The position numbers and the translations under genes are program-made. A DNA stretch of 64,000 nucleotides from Sphingobium sp. EM0848 (GTDB lineage Bacteria > Pseudomonadota > Alphaproteobacteria > Sphingomonadales > Sphingomonadaceae): positions 1,700,001 through 1,764,000 of the forward strand of contig NZ_JABXWB010000005.1 of assembly GCF_013375555.1 (NCBI RefSeq). Direction: 5' to 3'. This document shows, in pieces, positions 43,329 to 52,989 of the stretch. Each line of letters opens with the position of its first letter. Position 1 is the first letter of the stretch. Below the pieces are notes generated by a model that worked only from the letters and a program-made list of their open reading frames with translations, was not told the DNA's origin and made no database searches.

Positions 43329-45359
43329 ATGAAGGCAATCGGCAACAGCTCGAAGGTCATCGCACTCATCGGGCCGGCTGGCACGGGCAAGACAAGTCTG
43401 GCGGAAGCCATGCTCTTCGCGGCGGGGGCCATCCCCCGCCTCGGTGCGGTCAAGCAGGGCAACAGTACAGGCGATGCCAGTCCGGAGGCGCGGGCGCGGG
43501 GCGGTTCCACCGAACTCAATTTGATGCGGTTCGGCTGGATGGACGAAAATTACGTCCTGCTCGACATTCCCGGCTCGCCCGGCTTTTCCGCGGATGGCAA
43601 GATGGCGCTGGGGATGGCCGATCTGGCGCTGGTCGTGGTCGACCCCGATCCGACGCGGGCGCCCCAGGTCGAACCTGTCTTGCGGCATCTCGAAGCGCTG
43701 GGAATGCCCCATGCCCTGTTCGTCAACAAGATCGATCAGGCGCGCGGTACGATCGAGGAATTGCTGGAAGCCTTGCAGCCTCTGGCCAACGCGGCCCTCG
43801 TGGCCCGGCAAATTCCTATCCGGTCGGGCGAGCATATTGACGGTTTCGTCGATCTGGCGCTGGAGCGCGCCTTTCATTACCGGCCCGGCAAGCCGTCCGA
43901 ACGCATTCCCATGCCGGCCAATATTCAGGCGGTGGAAGCGGCAGCGCGTTTCCATATGCTGGAACAGCTTGCGGATCATGACGACATATTGCTGGAGCAG
44001 TTGCTGAGCGACGCGGTCCCCGACCTCGATCTGATTTTCGGCGATCTGACCCGGGAAATGGCGGCAGGACAGGCGGTGCCCGTCCTGTTCGGTTCGGCGC
44101 TCAACGGTTTTGGTGCGCGCCGCTTGCTCAAGATGCTGCGCCACGACACGCCAGCGATGGAGGAGACTGCCCGGCGGCTGGGCCTGGACGAAGGAACGGC
44201 GCCGATCTTCAAGATCATGAATGGCAGTTCGGTCGGGCGGCTCGCCCTGACGCGGCTGTTCGGCGGGCCGGCATCGGATTCCGCCGACTGGGTGGATGGC
44301 GAAGGCCGTTCCCTGCGGGCGGGCGCGCTGTTCGCGTTGCAGGGCGCCTCCGCCACCAAATTGCGGTCAGTCGAGCGGGGGGACGTCGTCGGGATCGCCA
44401 AGCTGGATAATGTGCGGGCAGGCGATTGCCTGAGCATGACGGGCAAGCAGCCGATGGTGCCCGCTTCTGCGGAAAAGATCACGGCCAACTGCGCGCTGGC
44501 CCTGTCGGTCAAGGATCACAAGGATGAAGTCCTGCTGTCCTCGGCCATCGGCCGACTGGTGGAGGAGGATGCGGGGCTCGACTGGTCGCCGGATGCGTTG
44601 AGCCAGGAAATGCTGATCCGCGGAGTGACCGACGAGCATCTAGCCGTCGCGCTTGAACGGCTGAAGCGGCGGTATAACGTCGACATATCGACCCATCTGC
44701 CCCCGGTAGCGTACAGGGAGACCATCAGGAAACCCGTCACCCAACGCGGTCGGCACAAGAAACAATCGGGCGGTCATGGCCAATTCGGCGATGCCGTGCT
44801 GGAGGTTCGTCCGCTGGAACGCGATCAGGGTTTCCAGTTCGCGGAGCGCATCACAGGTGGAGCCATCCCCAAACAATGGATCCCCGCCGTCGAACTCGGC
44901 GTCCGTGATGCAATGATGAAGGGACCGCTGGGCTTTCCCGTCGTGGATGTGGCTGTCACGCTGATCGATGGCAGTTTCCACAGCGTCGACAGTTCGGAAC
45001 TGGCGTTCCGGCTGGCCGGGCGGCTTGCCATGTCCGAAGCGCTCGCCGGGGCCGCCCCCTATTTGCTGGAACCCTTTACGCAGGTTTCCATCGCTGCGCC
45101 CGGCACCGCCACGTCCCGCATCACATCCTATCTGGCGAGCAAAAGGGGCCAGTTGCTGGGGATTGCGCCTCGCGAAGGCTGGTCACGCTGGGATATGATC
45201 GAGATGCTGCTGCCCGGCGCGGAATTGCATGGGCTGGAAGCGGAGCTGCGCTCGCTCAGTCAGGGCATGGCGCATTTCGAAGCGGTGTTCGATCATTTTG
45301 CCGAGGTCAATCCCAGGACGGCGAGTGCCATCATCCACAAAAGGCTGGAACCGGCCTGA
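43329..45359 (+). CDS. Elongation factor G-like GTPase (non-canonical paralogue)
   Basis: 676 residues with the EF-G domain order: GTPase domain, domain II, then III-V ending in the ribosome-contacting region (LEVRPLERDQGFQFAERITG, ITSYLASKRGQLLG). P-loop GPAGTGKT (15-22) and NKID (about 132-135) are intact. The G3 motif is DIPGSPGF, so the DTPGH histidine that activates water in canonical EF-G is replaced by serine, and switch I reads RGGSTELNL instead of RGITI. Start ATG 43329 follows GGAGAGGGG. This group is usually named EF-G-like or EF-G2-like; its role may be stress-related and not translocation. Confidence 0.85.
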   Translation: MKAIGNSSKVIALIGPAGTGKTSLAEAMLFAAGAIPRLGAVKQGNSTGDASPEARARGGSTELNLMRFGWMDENYVLLDIPGSPGFSADGKMALGMADLALVVVDPDPTRAPQVEPVLRHLEALGMPHALFVNKIDQARGTIEELLEALQPLANAALVARQIPIRSGEHIDGFVDLALERAFHYRPGKPSERIPMPANIQAVEAAARFHMLEQLADHDDILLEQLLSDAVPDLDLIFGDLTREMAAGQAVPVLFGSALNGFGARRLLKMLRHDTPAMEETARRLGLDEGTAPIFKIMNGSSVGRLALTRLFGGPASDSADWVDGEGRSLRAGALFALQGASATKLRSVERGDVVGIAKLDNVRAGDCLSMTGKQPMVPASAEKITANCALALSVKDHKDEVLLSSAIGRLVEEDAGLDWSPDALSQEMLIRGVTDEHLAVALERLKRRYNVDISTHLPPVAYRETIRKPVTQRGRHKKQSGGHGQFGDAVLEVRPLERDQGFQFAERITGGAIPKQWIPAVELGVRDAMMKGPLGFPVVDVAVTLIDGSFHSVDSSELAFRLAGRLAMSEALAGAAPYLLEPFTQVSIAAPGTATSRITSYLASKRGQLLGIAPREGWSRWDMIEMLLPGAELHGLEAELRSLSQGMAHFEAVFDHFAEVNPRTASAIIHKRLEPA

Positions 45360-45367
45360 GCTCTGGC

Positions 45368-46141
45368 TCACTCCCCTTCCGCCATGCTTTCCAACCGCGC
45401 GGCATCGCAAATCCGCACGCCCCGCCGCCCGGCCAGCGCGATCACGCCCAGCCGCTTCAACTCGCTGATCTGGCGGGACACAGTCTCGATGGTCAGCCCC
45501 AGAACATCGGCGATCTGTTGCCGCGACAGGGGAAGCTCGATCACCCCGACCCTGTCCGTTCGCAGCCGCCTTTGCATGTCGATCAGCAGTGTCGCCACCT
45601 TTTCCCGCGCATTTTTCCGCCCCAGCAGCAGCATCCATGCCCGCGTCCGGTCGAGATCGTCCAGCGTCCGCTTGAGCAGGCAATGCCCCAGCTTCGGATG
45701 CTCCCGGGCGAAGCCGTCAAACGCCCCCCTTGGATAGAGGCACAGACGCGCGTCGGTCAGCGCCGTGACGCTATGCGGCGTCCGGGCGCCAAAGGGCCGT
45801 CCGATGAAATCCGACGCATAAACCACGCCGACAATCTGTTCCCGCCCGTCGCCGGTGGAGGTGGAAAGCTTCAACGTCCCTTCGATCACATTGGCGACGA
45901 GCGTGCTGTTATCGCCCTCCCACATCACGGTCTGCCCGGCCTGCAGCGATACCCGCCGCCCGATCCGGTTCAGCGCCGTGCGCTCCTGTTCGTCAAGGTC
46001 CGCGCAGATCGCCTGATCGCGCACTTCGCACTGATCGCAATAATGGCCACTGCAAGCTTTGGCCGAGGGCGCCAGCGCCATGACGAAATCCGGGTCCTGC
46101 CGTGCCTTTTGCGCCAGATCAAATCGCATGTTCATGGGCAA
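45368..46141 (-). CDS. Crp/Fnr-family regulator, FNR type with iron-sulfur cysteines
   Basis: 257 residues. N-terminal cysteines C30, C35, C38 and C46 plus C134 in ARLCLYPRG provide the set used by FNR-type proteins to hold an oxygen-sensing 4Fe-4S cluster (C35-x2-C38-x7-C46). Cyclic-nucleotide-fold domain in the middle, then the HTH LSRQQIADVLGLTIETVSRQ with the E..SR recognition residues that read TTGAT half-sites. Divergent from hemN, whose upstream region contains an FNR-like box, so it probably activates hemN under low oxygen. Confidence 0.9.
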   Translation of the reverse strand: MPMNMRFDLAQKARQDPDFVMALAPSAKACSGHYCDQCEVRDQAICADLDEQERTALNRIGRRVSLQAGQTVMWEGDNSTLVANVIEGTLKLSTSTGDGREQIVGVVYASDFIGRPFGARTPHSVTALTDARLCLYPRGAFDGFAREHPKLGHCLLKRTLDDLDRTRAWMLLLGRKNAREKVATLLIDMQRRLRTDRVGVIELPLSRQQIADVLGLTIETVSRQISELKRLGVIALAGRRGVRICDAARLESMAEGE

Positions 46142-46237
46142 TCCATGCCGGGGCGGCAGGATGCGACCTATCCGTAATATTCCCTATAGGGTGGTGATTT
46201 TCGGGTGGGAGGAGAATTTTCCCGCGCGATCGGTAAT

Positions 46238-46251
46238 TTGACCCCGCTCAA
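46238..46251 (+). promoter_or_regulatory. FNR-type box upstream of hemN
   Basis: TTGACCCCGCTCAA at 46238-46251 keeps both TTGA/TCAA half-sites of the 14-base TTGAT-N4-ATCAA consensus. Its centre is about 42 bases before the ATG at 46287. If it acts as a class II site at -41.5, transcription would begin at or next to that ATG. Confidence 0.65.
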
Positions 46252-46286
46252 TGCCGGGCGCCGCCCCGCATGCGATCAATCCTCAC

Positions 46287-47594
46287 ATGTGGACATATTA
46301 CCCCGATCTGCTCGACCGGCCCGTGCCGCGTTACACCAGCTATCCCACCGCCGCGCAGTTTGGCGGCAATATCGGCGCGATGGAGCTTGCCGCCCGGCTG
46401 GACAAGGTCGAAAAGGGCAGCGCGCTCTCGCTCTATGTCCACATTCCCTATTGCCACGACATCTGCTGGTATTGCGGTTGCAACACGGGTGCAGCGAACC
46501 GGGTGCAGCGCCTCACCGCCTATGTCGAGTCGCTGGAACGGGAAATCGCCACGGTCGCCCGGCGCCTGAATGGCCGGGGCCGGGTCGCGCGCATCGCCTT
46601 CGGCGGCGGCAGCCCCAATTCCCTGCCGCTGGTGGATTTCGTCCGGTTGCTCCAGCAATTGCTGCTCTGTTTCGATGCGCATCATGCCGAATTGTCGGTC
46701 GAACTCGATCCCCGCCGCATTGATGCGCAATGGATTGCGACCATGGCCGCCATGGGTGTCGACCGCGTAAATCTGGGCGTCCAGACCTTCACCCCGCATG
46801 TTCAGGCACGGATTGGCCGCATTCAGCCGCGCGACATGGTGGAGCGCGCCGTCGACCGGTTCGCCGCCGCCGGGATCGCGACGGGGTTCGACCTGATGTA
46901 CGGCCTGCCGAGCCAGACGCCCGAGGACCTTGCCGCCACGCTGGACGCCAGCATCGCCATGCGGCCCGCGCGCATCGCGCTGTTCGGCTATGCCCATATG
47001 CCCCGACTGTTGCCCCGCCAGCGCCGCATTGACGCCAGCGACCTGCCCGACCTCGCCACCCGTTTTGCCATGGCGGCGGACGGGCACGCCATGCTGACCG
47101 GCGCGGGCTATGACTCCATCGGCTTCGACCATTTCGCCCTGCCCCATGACGGCCTGGCCCGCGCGACCCGTGAGGGCCGGCTGCGTCGCAATTTTCAGGG
47201 CTTTACCGATGATCCGGCGGACATATTGTTGGGCCTCGGCGCCAGCGCGATCAGCCAGTTCCCCGATCTTATCGTCCAGAATGAGAAACAGGCCGGTCCA
47301 TGGCGCGAACGGGTCGACGCCGGGCAATTGTCCGCCACCCGCGGCACGATCCGTACGCCCGAGGACCGCCGCCGCGGACGCATCATCGACGCGCTGCTCT
47401 GCCGGGGAGAAGCACATGTCGGTACGGCCCATCCCATGCCCGACCTCAGCCGCTTCGAGCAACTCGGCCTCATCCGGCTAAGCGAAGGTCGCATCATATT
47501 GACACGGGATGCCCTGCCCTATGCCCGCAGCATCGCCGCCTGTTTCGATGCCCATCTGCAAATCGCAGAACGACGCTTCAGCCAGGCGGTATGA
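46287..47594 (+). CDS. hemN: Oxygen-independent coproporphyrinogen III oxidase
   Basis: 435 residues. Radical-SAM cysteines C56-x3-C60-x2-C63 in YCHDICWYCGC, with C65 following as in HemN proper, which separates it from HemW. The glycine-rich FGGGSPNSL, VELDPRRID and LGVQTFTPHVQ match HemN regions, and the C-terminal HemN domain is present. Converts coproporphyrinogen III to protoporphyrinogen IX without oxygen. The ATG at 46287 aligns with family N termini (MWTYYPDLLDRPVPRYTSYP); an upstream ATG at 46251 overlaps the FNR box. Confidence 0.93.
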   Translation: MWTYYPDLLDRPVPRYTSYPTAAQFGGNIGAMELAARLDKVEKGSALSLYVHIPYCHDICWYCGCNTGAANRVQRLTAYVESLEREIATVARRLNGRGRVARIAFGGGSPNSLPLVDFVRLLQQLLLCFDAHHAELSVELDPRRIDAQWIATMAAMGVDRVNLGVQTFTPHVQARIGRIQPRDMVERAVDRFAAAGIATGFDLMYGLPSQTPEDLAATLDASIAMRPARIALFGYAHMPRLLPRQRRIDASDLPDLATRFAMAADGHAMLTGAGYDSIGFDHFALPHDGLARATREGRLRRNFQGFTDDPADILLGLGASAISQFPDLIVQNEKQAGPWRERVDAGQLSATRGTIRTPEDRRRGRIIDALLCRGEAHVGTAHPMPDLSRFEQLGLIRLSEGRIILTRDALPYARSIAACFDAHLQIAERRFSQAV

Positions 47595-47610
47595 CCGTTT
47601 TCCAAGCGCT

Positions 47611-48501
47611 TCAGAACCGATCCCGCATGGCCCGCACAACTTCGTCCAGAAACTCCCCGGTCGCACGGACACGCGGCAATCGCTGGAGATCGGCGTGGAC
47701 CACCAGCCAATAGCTGCGCCACACCTCGACCTGTCCGGGAAGCAGGCGAACCAGCCGCTCATCCCGATCCGCCGAGAAGATATGCAGCACGCCAATGCCG
47801 CATCCCGCCGCCACCGCCGCATGCTGCGCCGCGCTGGAACTGGACCGGAAGGCAATGGGCGCGCCGGGCAGGATCTGGTCCAGCGCGATCATCTCCGGAA
47901 AGCCCGCCAGTTCCTCAATATAGGACACGAAGGCATGGCGGTTGAGGTCTGCCCGCGCGGCAGGTTCACCGTGCCGCTCCAGATAATCGCGGGACGCATA
48001 GAGGCCCAGCCGATAGTCGACCAGCTTTCGCGTCACCAGTCGGCCCTTGGGCGGAGGCTTCAGCATCACGGCCATGTCGGCCTCACGCTTCGACAGGCTG
48101 CTGGCCCTGCTTTCCGATGCCAGTTCCAGAGTCAACCGGGGATGGCGGGCGCGGAAGTCCGCAATATGGGGAGCCACCAGATAGGCGGCAAAGGCTTCCG
48201 GCGTCGCCAGCCGGACCGTCCCTTCCACTTCCCGGTCACGCCCGGCGAGGCTGTTCATCGCCGCCAGCAATTCGCTCTCTACCCTCTCGGCGTGGGGCAC
48301 CAGGGCAAAGGCTGCGGGCGTCGGCGTCACCCCGCGCGGCGAACGGTCGAACAGGCGCGCGCCCAAAGTCGCTTCCATATGCCCGATGCGGCGCGCGACC
48401 GTGCTATGGTCCACCCCCACCCGCCGCGCGGCGGCCAGCATGTTCCCTTCCCGCATCACCGCCAGGAACAGACGCAGTTCATCGGAATTCAGCATAGGCA
48501 A
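47611..48501 (-). CDS. LysR-family transcriptional regulator
   Basis: 296 residues: N-terminal HTH (LRLFLAVMREGNMLAAARRV, then DHSTVARRIGHMEATLGARL) and a LysR substrate-binding domain. The DHSTVARRI recognition helix places it in the branch where D replaces the usual Q/S. It converges with hemN (16-base gap) and has no divergent partner gene: upstream lies the interrupted etfA remnant. Its target cannot be inferred. Confidence 0.88.
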   Translation of the reverse strand: MPMLNSDELRLFLAVMREGNMLAAARRVGVDHSTVARRIGHMEATLGARLFDRSPRGVTPTPAAFALVPHAERVESELLAAMNSLAGRDREVEGTVRLATPEAFAAYLVAPHIADFRARHPRLTLELASESRASSLSKREADMAVMLKPPPKGRLVTRKLVDYRLGLYASRDYLERHGEPAARADLNRHAFVSYIEELAGFPEMIALDQILPGAPIAFRSSSSAAQHAAVAAGCGIGVLHIFSADRDERLVRLLPGQVEVWRSYWLVVHADLQRLPRVRATGEFLDEVVRAMRDRF

Positions 48502-48633
48502 ATCCGCACAACTTAATCAGCCGAATAGCCATATCTATGCAAAACCAGAGCCGCACTCAAGCCGCGCTCATCGGCTTATGCGGTCACATTCTCAATCGAC
48601 CTGAGCAATTCGGGGAGCAGATCGCCTGCATGG

Positions 48634-49138
48634 GCCAGCAGCCAGATATATTTTCGGCGTCACGAAATGGCCGGATTGCCCGATCTGGCGGGAAACCGGC
48701 GCCAACCCCGGATCGACCGCTGGCAGGCTCGCGCCCAATGCGCCGTCGACCTTGTCCGCGATTTCGTCCAGCATGGCAAAACCATTGCTATCGAGTCCCC
48801 TGCCCCCGCTGATAACGATGCGCGCGTCTTTCAGCGCGGCCTTGCGCGCCGCGAGCGGCACCCGTTGCACGTCCGGTCTGATGGGTGCGGCGATCAAGGT
48901 CTCCGCACCGCTGATCGGCTCGTTCATAGAGCGATTTCCAAGCAATCGAAATCGATTTCTGGTTAAGAAATCGCGGCAAAACAATAAACTAGAGCAGTTG
49001 ATCTGATCCAATCAGATCGAAAACCGCTATAGTCCCGATCGCGACACCGCGCGTCAGGCGCAGTTCAAGGCCGATCCTGCCGCCATAAACGGGGCGTGTC
49101 GCGATCAGGGCCTCACCATCCGGGGCAATGCTGGACGA
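48634..49138 (-). pseudogene. Electron-transfer flavoprotein alpha subunit (etfA) remnant split by a miniature element
   Basis: The minus strand encodes an EtfA FAD-domain stretch: KDARIVISGGRGL, then MLDEIADKVDGALGASLPAVD, SRQIGQSGHFVTPKIYLAAG. It is lost after LAAG, where a normal protein has about 50 more residues. On the other side of the inserted repeat (48927-49031) the same strand reads SSSIAPDGEALIATRPVYGG and RGVAIGT, the preceding part of EtfA. Deleting one TA plus the 101-base insert joins RGVAIGT to MNEPISGAETLIAA in frame, so the element entered an open etfA. The N-terminal half is missing too; a stop lies upstream. No etfB is seen nearby. Confidence 0.75.
48927..49031 (+). repeat. 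105-bp miniature element, copy A (inside etfA remnant)
   Basis: Begins TAGAGCGATTTCC and ends AACCGCTATA. It matches the complement of 55544-55648 over the full 105 bases with about 8 differences. Flanking TA at both ends, with terminal inverted repeats GAGCG(A/G)TTT(C/T)C, resembles IS630/Tc1-type miniature elements. It contains the palindrome GATCTGATCCAATCAGATC. There is no room for a transposase. Confidence 0.82.
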
Positions 49139-49251
49139 GCGCCCGGCAGAATGGCCGCAGCATCAGGGGTCTCTGGATGGATTGCTACTCTCGAAACCCC
49201 GGAGATCACGAAGTGGGCATGGTAATCCAGATTGCCATGCCCATCCTTTTG

Positions 49252-50271
49252 TTAGCGGCGTATATCCAGCGCGATATCGACGATCATATCCTCCTGCCCG
49301 CCGACCATCTTGCGGCGTCCGACTTCGGTGAGGATGGAGCGGGTATCGACGCCATAATCGGCCGAAGCCTTTTCCGCATGGCGCAGGAAGGAGGAATAGA
49401 CCCCCGCATAGCCCAGCGTCAGCGTCTCGCGGTCGACACGAACCGGGCGGTCCTGCAAAGGACGGACGAGATCCTCTGCCGCATCCATCAGCGCATAAAG
49501 ATCGCAGCCATGTTTCCAGCCGCAGCGGTCGGCGGCGGCGATGAACACCTCCAGCGGCGCATTGCCCGCGCCCGCGCCCATACCCGCAACGCTGGCATCC
49601 ACGCGCAGCGCGCCATTTTCCACCGCGATCATCGAGTTGGCTACGCCCAACGACAGATTGTGATGGGCATGGACACCGCGCTGCGTCTCTGGCTTCAGCA
49701 CGCGGTCATAGGCCTGTAGCCGCGCCGCATAATCCTTCATGTTCATCGCACCGCCGCTGTCGGTAACATAGACGCAGTGCGCGCCATAATCTTCCATCAG
49801 CTTGGCCTGTCCGGCGAGCGATTCCGGGTCGGTCATATGGCTCATCATCAGGAAGCCCGAGACATCCATGCCCAGATTGCGCGCCGCCTCGATATGCTGT
49901 TTCGACACATCGGCTTCGGTGCAATGGGTAGCGATGCGCACCGACCGGACGCCGAGGTCATAGGCGCGCTTCAGGTCATGCACGGTCCCGATCCCCGGCA
50001 GCAGCAGGGTGGTAAGGACACTATGTTCCAGCACCTCCGCCACCGCGGCGATCCAGTCCCAATCGGTATGCGCGCCGAAACCATAGTTGAAGCTCGACCC
50101 TTGCAGGCCGTCGCCATGCGCGACCTCGATCGCGTCGACCTTGGCCCGGTCGAGCGCCTTCGCGATCGCCTTCACATGGTCGAGGCCATATTGATGACGG
50201 ATGGCGTGCATGCCGTCGCGCAGGGTGACGTCCTGAATATAGAGTTTGGTCTCCTTGGGATCGAAGGTCAT
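49252..50271 (-). CDS. dmpG: 4-hydroxy-2-oxovalerate aldolase, copy 1 (BphI/DmpG/HsaF family)
   Basis: 339 residues. [13 protein letters not shown] near 14-26 (R and D of the pyruvate/metal site), [21 protein letters not shown] near 200-208 with the two metal-binding histidines, and the C-terminal communication domain ([16 protein letters not shown]). Cleaves 4-hydroxy-2-oxovalerate to pyruvate and acetaldehyde, passing acetaldehyde to the dehydrogenase whose gene overlaps it by 4 bases. Last gene of a three-gene operon divergent from an IclR regulator. It is close in sequence to the copy at 57507-58556. Confidence 0.94.
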   Translation of the reverse strand: MTFDPKETKLYIQDVTLRDGMHAIRHQYGLDHVKAIAKALDRAKVDAIEVAHGDGLQGSSFNYGFGAHTDWDWIAAVAEVLEHSVLTTLLLPGIGTVHDLKRAYDLGVRSVRIATHCTEADVSKQHIEAARNLGMDVSGFLMMSHMTDPESLAGQAKLMEDYGAHCVYVTDSGGAMNMKDYAARLQAYDRVLKPETQRGVHAHHNLSLGVANSMIAVENGALRVDASVAGMGAGAGNAPLEVFIAAADRCGWKHGCDLYALMDAAEDLVRPLQDRPVRVDRETLTLGYAGVYSSFLRHAEKASADYGVDTRSILTEVGRRKMVGGQEDMIVDIALDIRR

Positions 50272-51197
50272 GCTGCCATCCTTTCCGCGATACGCTCGGC
50301 GGTGCGCAGCGCGGCCGAGGTCATGATGTCGAGATTGCCCGCATAGGCAGGCAGATAATGGGCCGCGCCTTCCACTTCGAGGAAGACCGTGACCTTGAGG
50401 CCAGTGAAGTCGCCGCCCATTTCGGGAATGTGCAGCGGCTTGTTGGAGCCGATATGTTCGAACTGTACTTCCTGCTTCAGACGATAGCCGGGGACATAGG
50501 TCTGGACCTCAGCCACCATGTCCGCGACGCTCTGGCGGATGGCGTCCTGATCGCCATCTTCCGCGAGGCAATAGACCGTGTCGCGCATGATGAGGGGCGG
50601 CTCGGCGGGGTTGAGGATGATGATCGCCTTGCCCCGCGTCGCGCCACCGACATCGACGATCGCCTGACTGGTCGTTTCGGTGAACTCGTCAATATTGGCG
50701 CGGGTGCCCGGCCCCGCGCTCTTGGACGAGATGGACGCGACGATCTCGCCATAATGGACCTTGGCCACGCGGTTGACGGCATGGACGATCGGAATGGTCG
50801 CCTGCCCGCCGCAGGTCACCATGTTGACATTGGCAGCATCCAGATTGGCAAGGCCATTGACCGGGGGGATGGTATAGGGACCGATGGCAGCGGGGGTGAG
50901 GTCGATCACCTTCTTGCCATGGGCCTGAAGCACCTCATTGTGCCGCTTGTGCGCCCCGGCCGAGGTCGCGTCGAACACGATCTTGATGTCGGCAAATTCC
51001 GGCATGGCGACGAGGCCGTCAATTCCGTCCGCCGTGATCGGAACCCCCAGCCGCGCGGCGCGCTTCAGGCCATCGGATTCCGGGTCGATGCCGACGAACG
51101 CGCCCATTTCCAGCGTGTCCGACAGGCGCATGATCTTGATCATCAGGTCGGTGCCGATATTGCCCGAACCGATGATCGCCGCCTTTGTCTTGGCCAT
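50268..51197 (-). CDS. Acetaldehyde dehydrogenase (acylating), copy 1 (BphJ/DmpF/HsaG family)
   Basis: 309 residues. NAD motif [16 protein letters not shown] at 6-21, nucleophilic cysteine in [11 protein letters not shown] near 131, and the dimerisation/channel region with [13 protein letters not shown]. Converts acetaldehyde and CoA to acetyl-CoA with NAD, in complex with the aldolase. ATG 51197 is the start; the three residues before it need a TTG. Five bases separate it from the hydratase stop. Confidence 0.94.
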   Translation of the reverse strand: MAKTKAAIIGSGNIGTDLMIKIMRLSDTLEMGAFVGIDPESDGLKRAARLGVPITADGIDGLVAMPEFADIKIVFDATSAGAHKRHNEVLQAHGKKVIDLTPAAIGPYTIPPVNGLANLDAANVNMVTCGGQATIPIVHAVNRVAKVHYGEIVASISSKSAGPGTRANIDEFTETTSQAIVDVGGATRGKAIIILNPAEPPLIMRDTVYCLAEDGDQDAIRQSVADMVAEVQTYVPGYRLKQEVQFEHIGSNKPLHIPEMGGDFTGLKVTVFLEVEGAAHYLPAYAGNLDIMTSAALRTAERIAERMAA

Positions 51198-51202
51198 GGT
51201 TT

Positions 51203-51988
51203 TCAAGCCTTTCCGTAAGTGAAACTGGTTTCGCCGATGCCGCTGATGACGGCCCGGACATGATCGCCGGGGTGGAGCGCCACCATCGGTCCCAGCGCGC
51301 CGGCCAGCAGAATATCGCCTGCCTTAAGCGGTTCGCCACGCCGCGCGAGCGTCTGGGCCAGCCATGCAGCAGCGTTCAGCGGATTGCCCAGCACGGCGGC
51401 CCCCGCCCCCATGGATGCGGGTGAGCCGTTTATTTCCATCACCATGCCGCAGCTATAAAGGTCCAGCCCTTCGAGTGGCTTTCCCTCCCGCGCGAGGACG
51501 AAGAAGGCCGAGGAGCCATTGTCCGCGACCGTGTCGACGAAGGTGATCTTCCAGTCCGCGATGCGGCTGTCGACGATTTCGATGGACGCGTGCACGCTGG
51601 CGATCGCCTTCGCAACCATGGCGGGGGTAGTGTCGGGATCGGGCAGATCCGCGCCAAGAATGAAGGCGATTTCCGCTTCGGCCTTGGGCTGCAAGGCGCG
51701 TCCGGGGTCGAGCGTGCCGCCATCGGCAATGTGCATGTCGTCGAACAACACGCCGAAGTCCGGCTGGTCCACGCCCAGTTGCTGTTGGACCGCCTTGGCC
51801 GTTAACCCCGCCTTGCGCCCGACGATGCGACGCCCCTGCGCCTCCCAAAACCGCGTGTTGATCGTCTGGATCGCATAGGCGCTGTCGGCGTCGTCCGGCT
51901 CAAGCCCGTCGCGCATCGGCGGCACCGCGCCGCCGACATAGGCATCCCGCAATCGGCGGGCGAGGTCTTCATGATTGGGGGATTGCAT
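51203..51988 (-). CDS. 2-keto-4-pentenoate (2-hydroxypenta-2,4-dienoate) hydratase, copy 1
   Basis: 261 residues of the fumarylacetoacetase-like fold: [35 protein letters not shown] (metal-binding E-x-E), [13 protein letters not shown] and [17 protein letters not shown] [20 protein letters not shown]. Adds water to the dienoate to give 4-hydroxy-2-oxovalerate. ATG 51988 follows GAGGAG by about 8 bases; a GTG at 51997 is less likely. First gene of the hydratase-dehydrogenase-aldolase operon. Confidence 0.92.
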   Translation of the reverse strand: MQSPNHEDLARRLRDAYVGGAVPPMRDGLEPDDADSAYAIQTINTRFWEAQGRRIVGRKAGLTAKAVQQQLGVDQPDFGVLFDDMHIADGGTLDPGRALQPKAEAEIAFILGADLPDPDTTPAMVAKAIASVHASIEIVDSRIADWKITFVDTVADNGSSAFFVLAREGKPLEGLDLYSCGMVMEINGSPASMGAGAAVLGNPLNAAAWLAQTLARRGEPLKAGDILLAGALGPMVALHPGDHVRAVISGIGETSFTYGKA

Positions 51989-52064
51989 CGATTCCACTCC
52001 TCTTTTCCTTCGCCTGTTTTTAGGAAAGGTTGCCGCTTGGCACCAGACAGGCGACCTGCTATCT

Positions 52065-52079
52065 TCTCACAATATGAGA
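52065..52079. promoter_or_regulatory. Inverted repeat overlapping the iclR start
   Basis: TCTCACAATATGAGA at 52065-52079 is a palindrome with 5-base arms and contains the ATG of the IclR gene. In the 85-base gap between the regulator and the hydratase operon it is the best candidate operator for autoregulation. Confidence 0.4.
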
Positions 52080-52844
52080 GAAGGTACGCCGCAACTCAGT
52101 TCATTCAAACGCACTCTCGCCATGCTGGAAACCGTGGTGGACGATGGCGGGGTCAGCAATGTCGCGGAGATGGCGCGCAGGCTCGGCATCCCCGTGGCGA
52201 CAGCGCATCGTCAGATTGCGACGCTGGTGGCGGAAGATTATCTGCGCCCGCTGGGCAAGGGGCGCCATGTTGCCGGGTCGCGTCTGATGAAACTTGTGCA
52301 GCGGCTCGACGAAAAGCAGTTGATCGCCAATGTCGCGGCGCCAATCCTGCACCGTCTGGCGACACGGGTGCACAGTACCGTTCAATTGGGCACGCTTGAA
52401 AATGAAATGGTCACCTATCGTATCAAGACCGGACAAGGCGCCAATGCACTGTTCACCAAGGTCGGTATGCAATTGGAGGCCTATTGCTCGGGCATGGGTA
52501 AGGTTTTGCTTGCCTATCTTACGGATAAGGATAGGGAGGATTATCTGGCTGGTGGCCCCTTTGTTCCCCTGACGGATAGAACGATTACCGAACCCGCAGC
52601 TCTGGCCACCGAGCTATTCAAGGTAAAAGCGCAGGGATTTGCCATCGATGATGGCGAAATCGCCGATGACCTGCTCTGCATGGCCGTCCCTATTCGCAAT
52701 TCGATGCAGCAGGTCGTGGCGGCAATATCCGTTTCACAAGCCGGCACGGGGAAGAGGCGCATTACGGGCGACGCGTTACTGTCCATGCTCTTGCAGGCCG
52801 CCTCCGAGATCGAAGTAGAAGCGAGTGTCGGCACGGACCGTTAG
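52074..52844 (+). CDS. IclR-family transcriptional regulator
   Basis: 256 residues from ATG 52074. Winged HTH: VSNVAEMARRLGIPVATAHR and QIATLVAEDYLRPLGKGRH. The effector domain has YCSGMGKVLLAYL, the conserved GxxGKxxLA-like segment, and GFAIDDGEIADDLLCMAVPI. Divergent from meta-cleavage module 1, which is the usual arrangement for IclR activators of aromatic degradation; a direct regulatory link is inference. Not obviously tied to the TTGCGT-motif genes. Confidence 0.88.
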   Translation: MREGTPQLSSFKRTLAMLETVVDDGGVSNVAEMARRLGIPVATAHRQIATLVAEDYLRPLGKGRHVAGSRLMKLVQRLDEKQLIANVAAPILHRLATRVHSTVQLGTLENEMVTYRIKTGQGANALFTKVGMQLEAYCSGMGKVLLAYLTDKDREDYLAGGPFVPLTDRTITEPAALATELFKVKAQGFAIDDGEIADDLLCMAVPIRNSMQQVVAAISVSQAGTGKRRITGDALLSMLLQAASEIEVEASVGTDR

Positions 52845-52989
52845 ATCGTGTCGACGCTTTGACAGCTCGGCAGGCATCGGCCCCCGCCGAAACAGAGGAT
52901 GCAAGGCGGGCGGCTTGGGTTTACAAGGGACGCGGTGACGAAATTCCAACGAAGGGCACGCGCCGCCGCTTATCCTGGAGGTTTACCTC

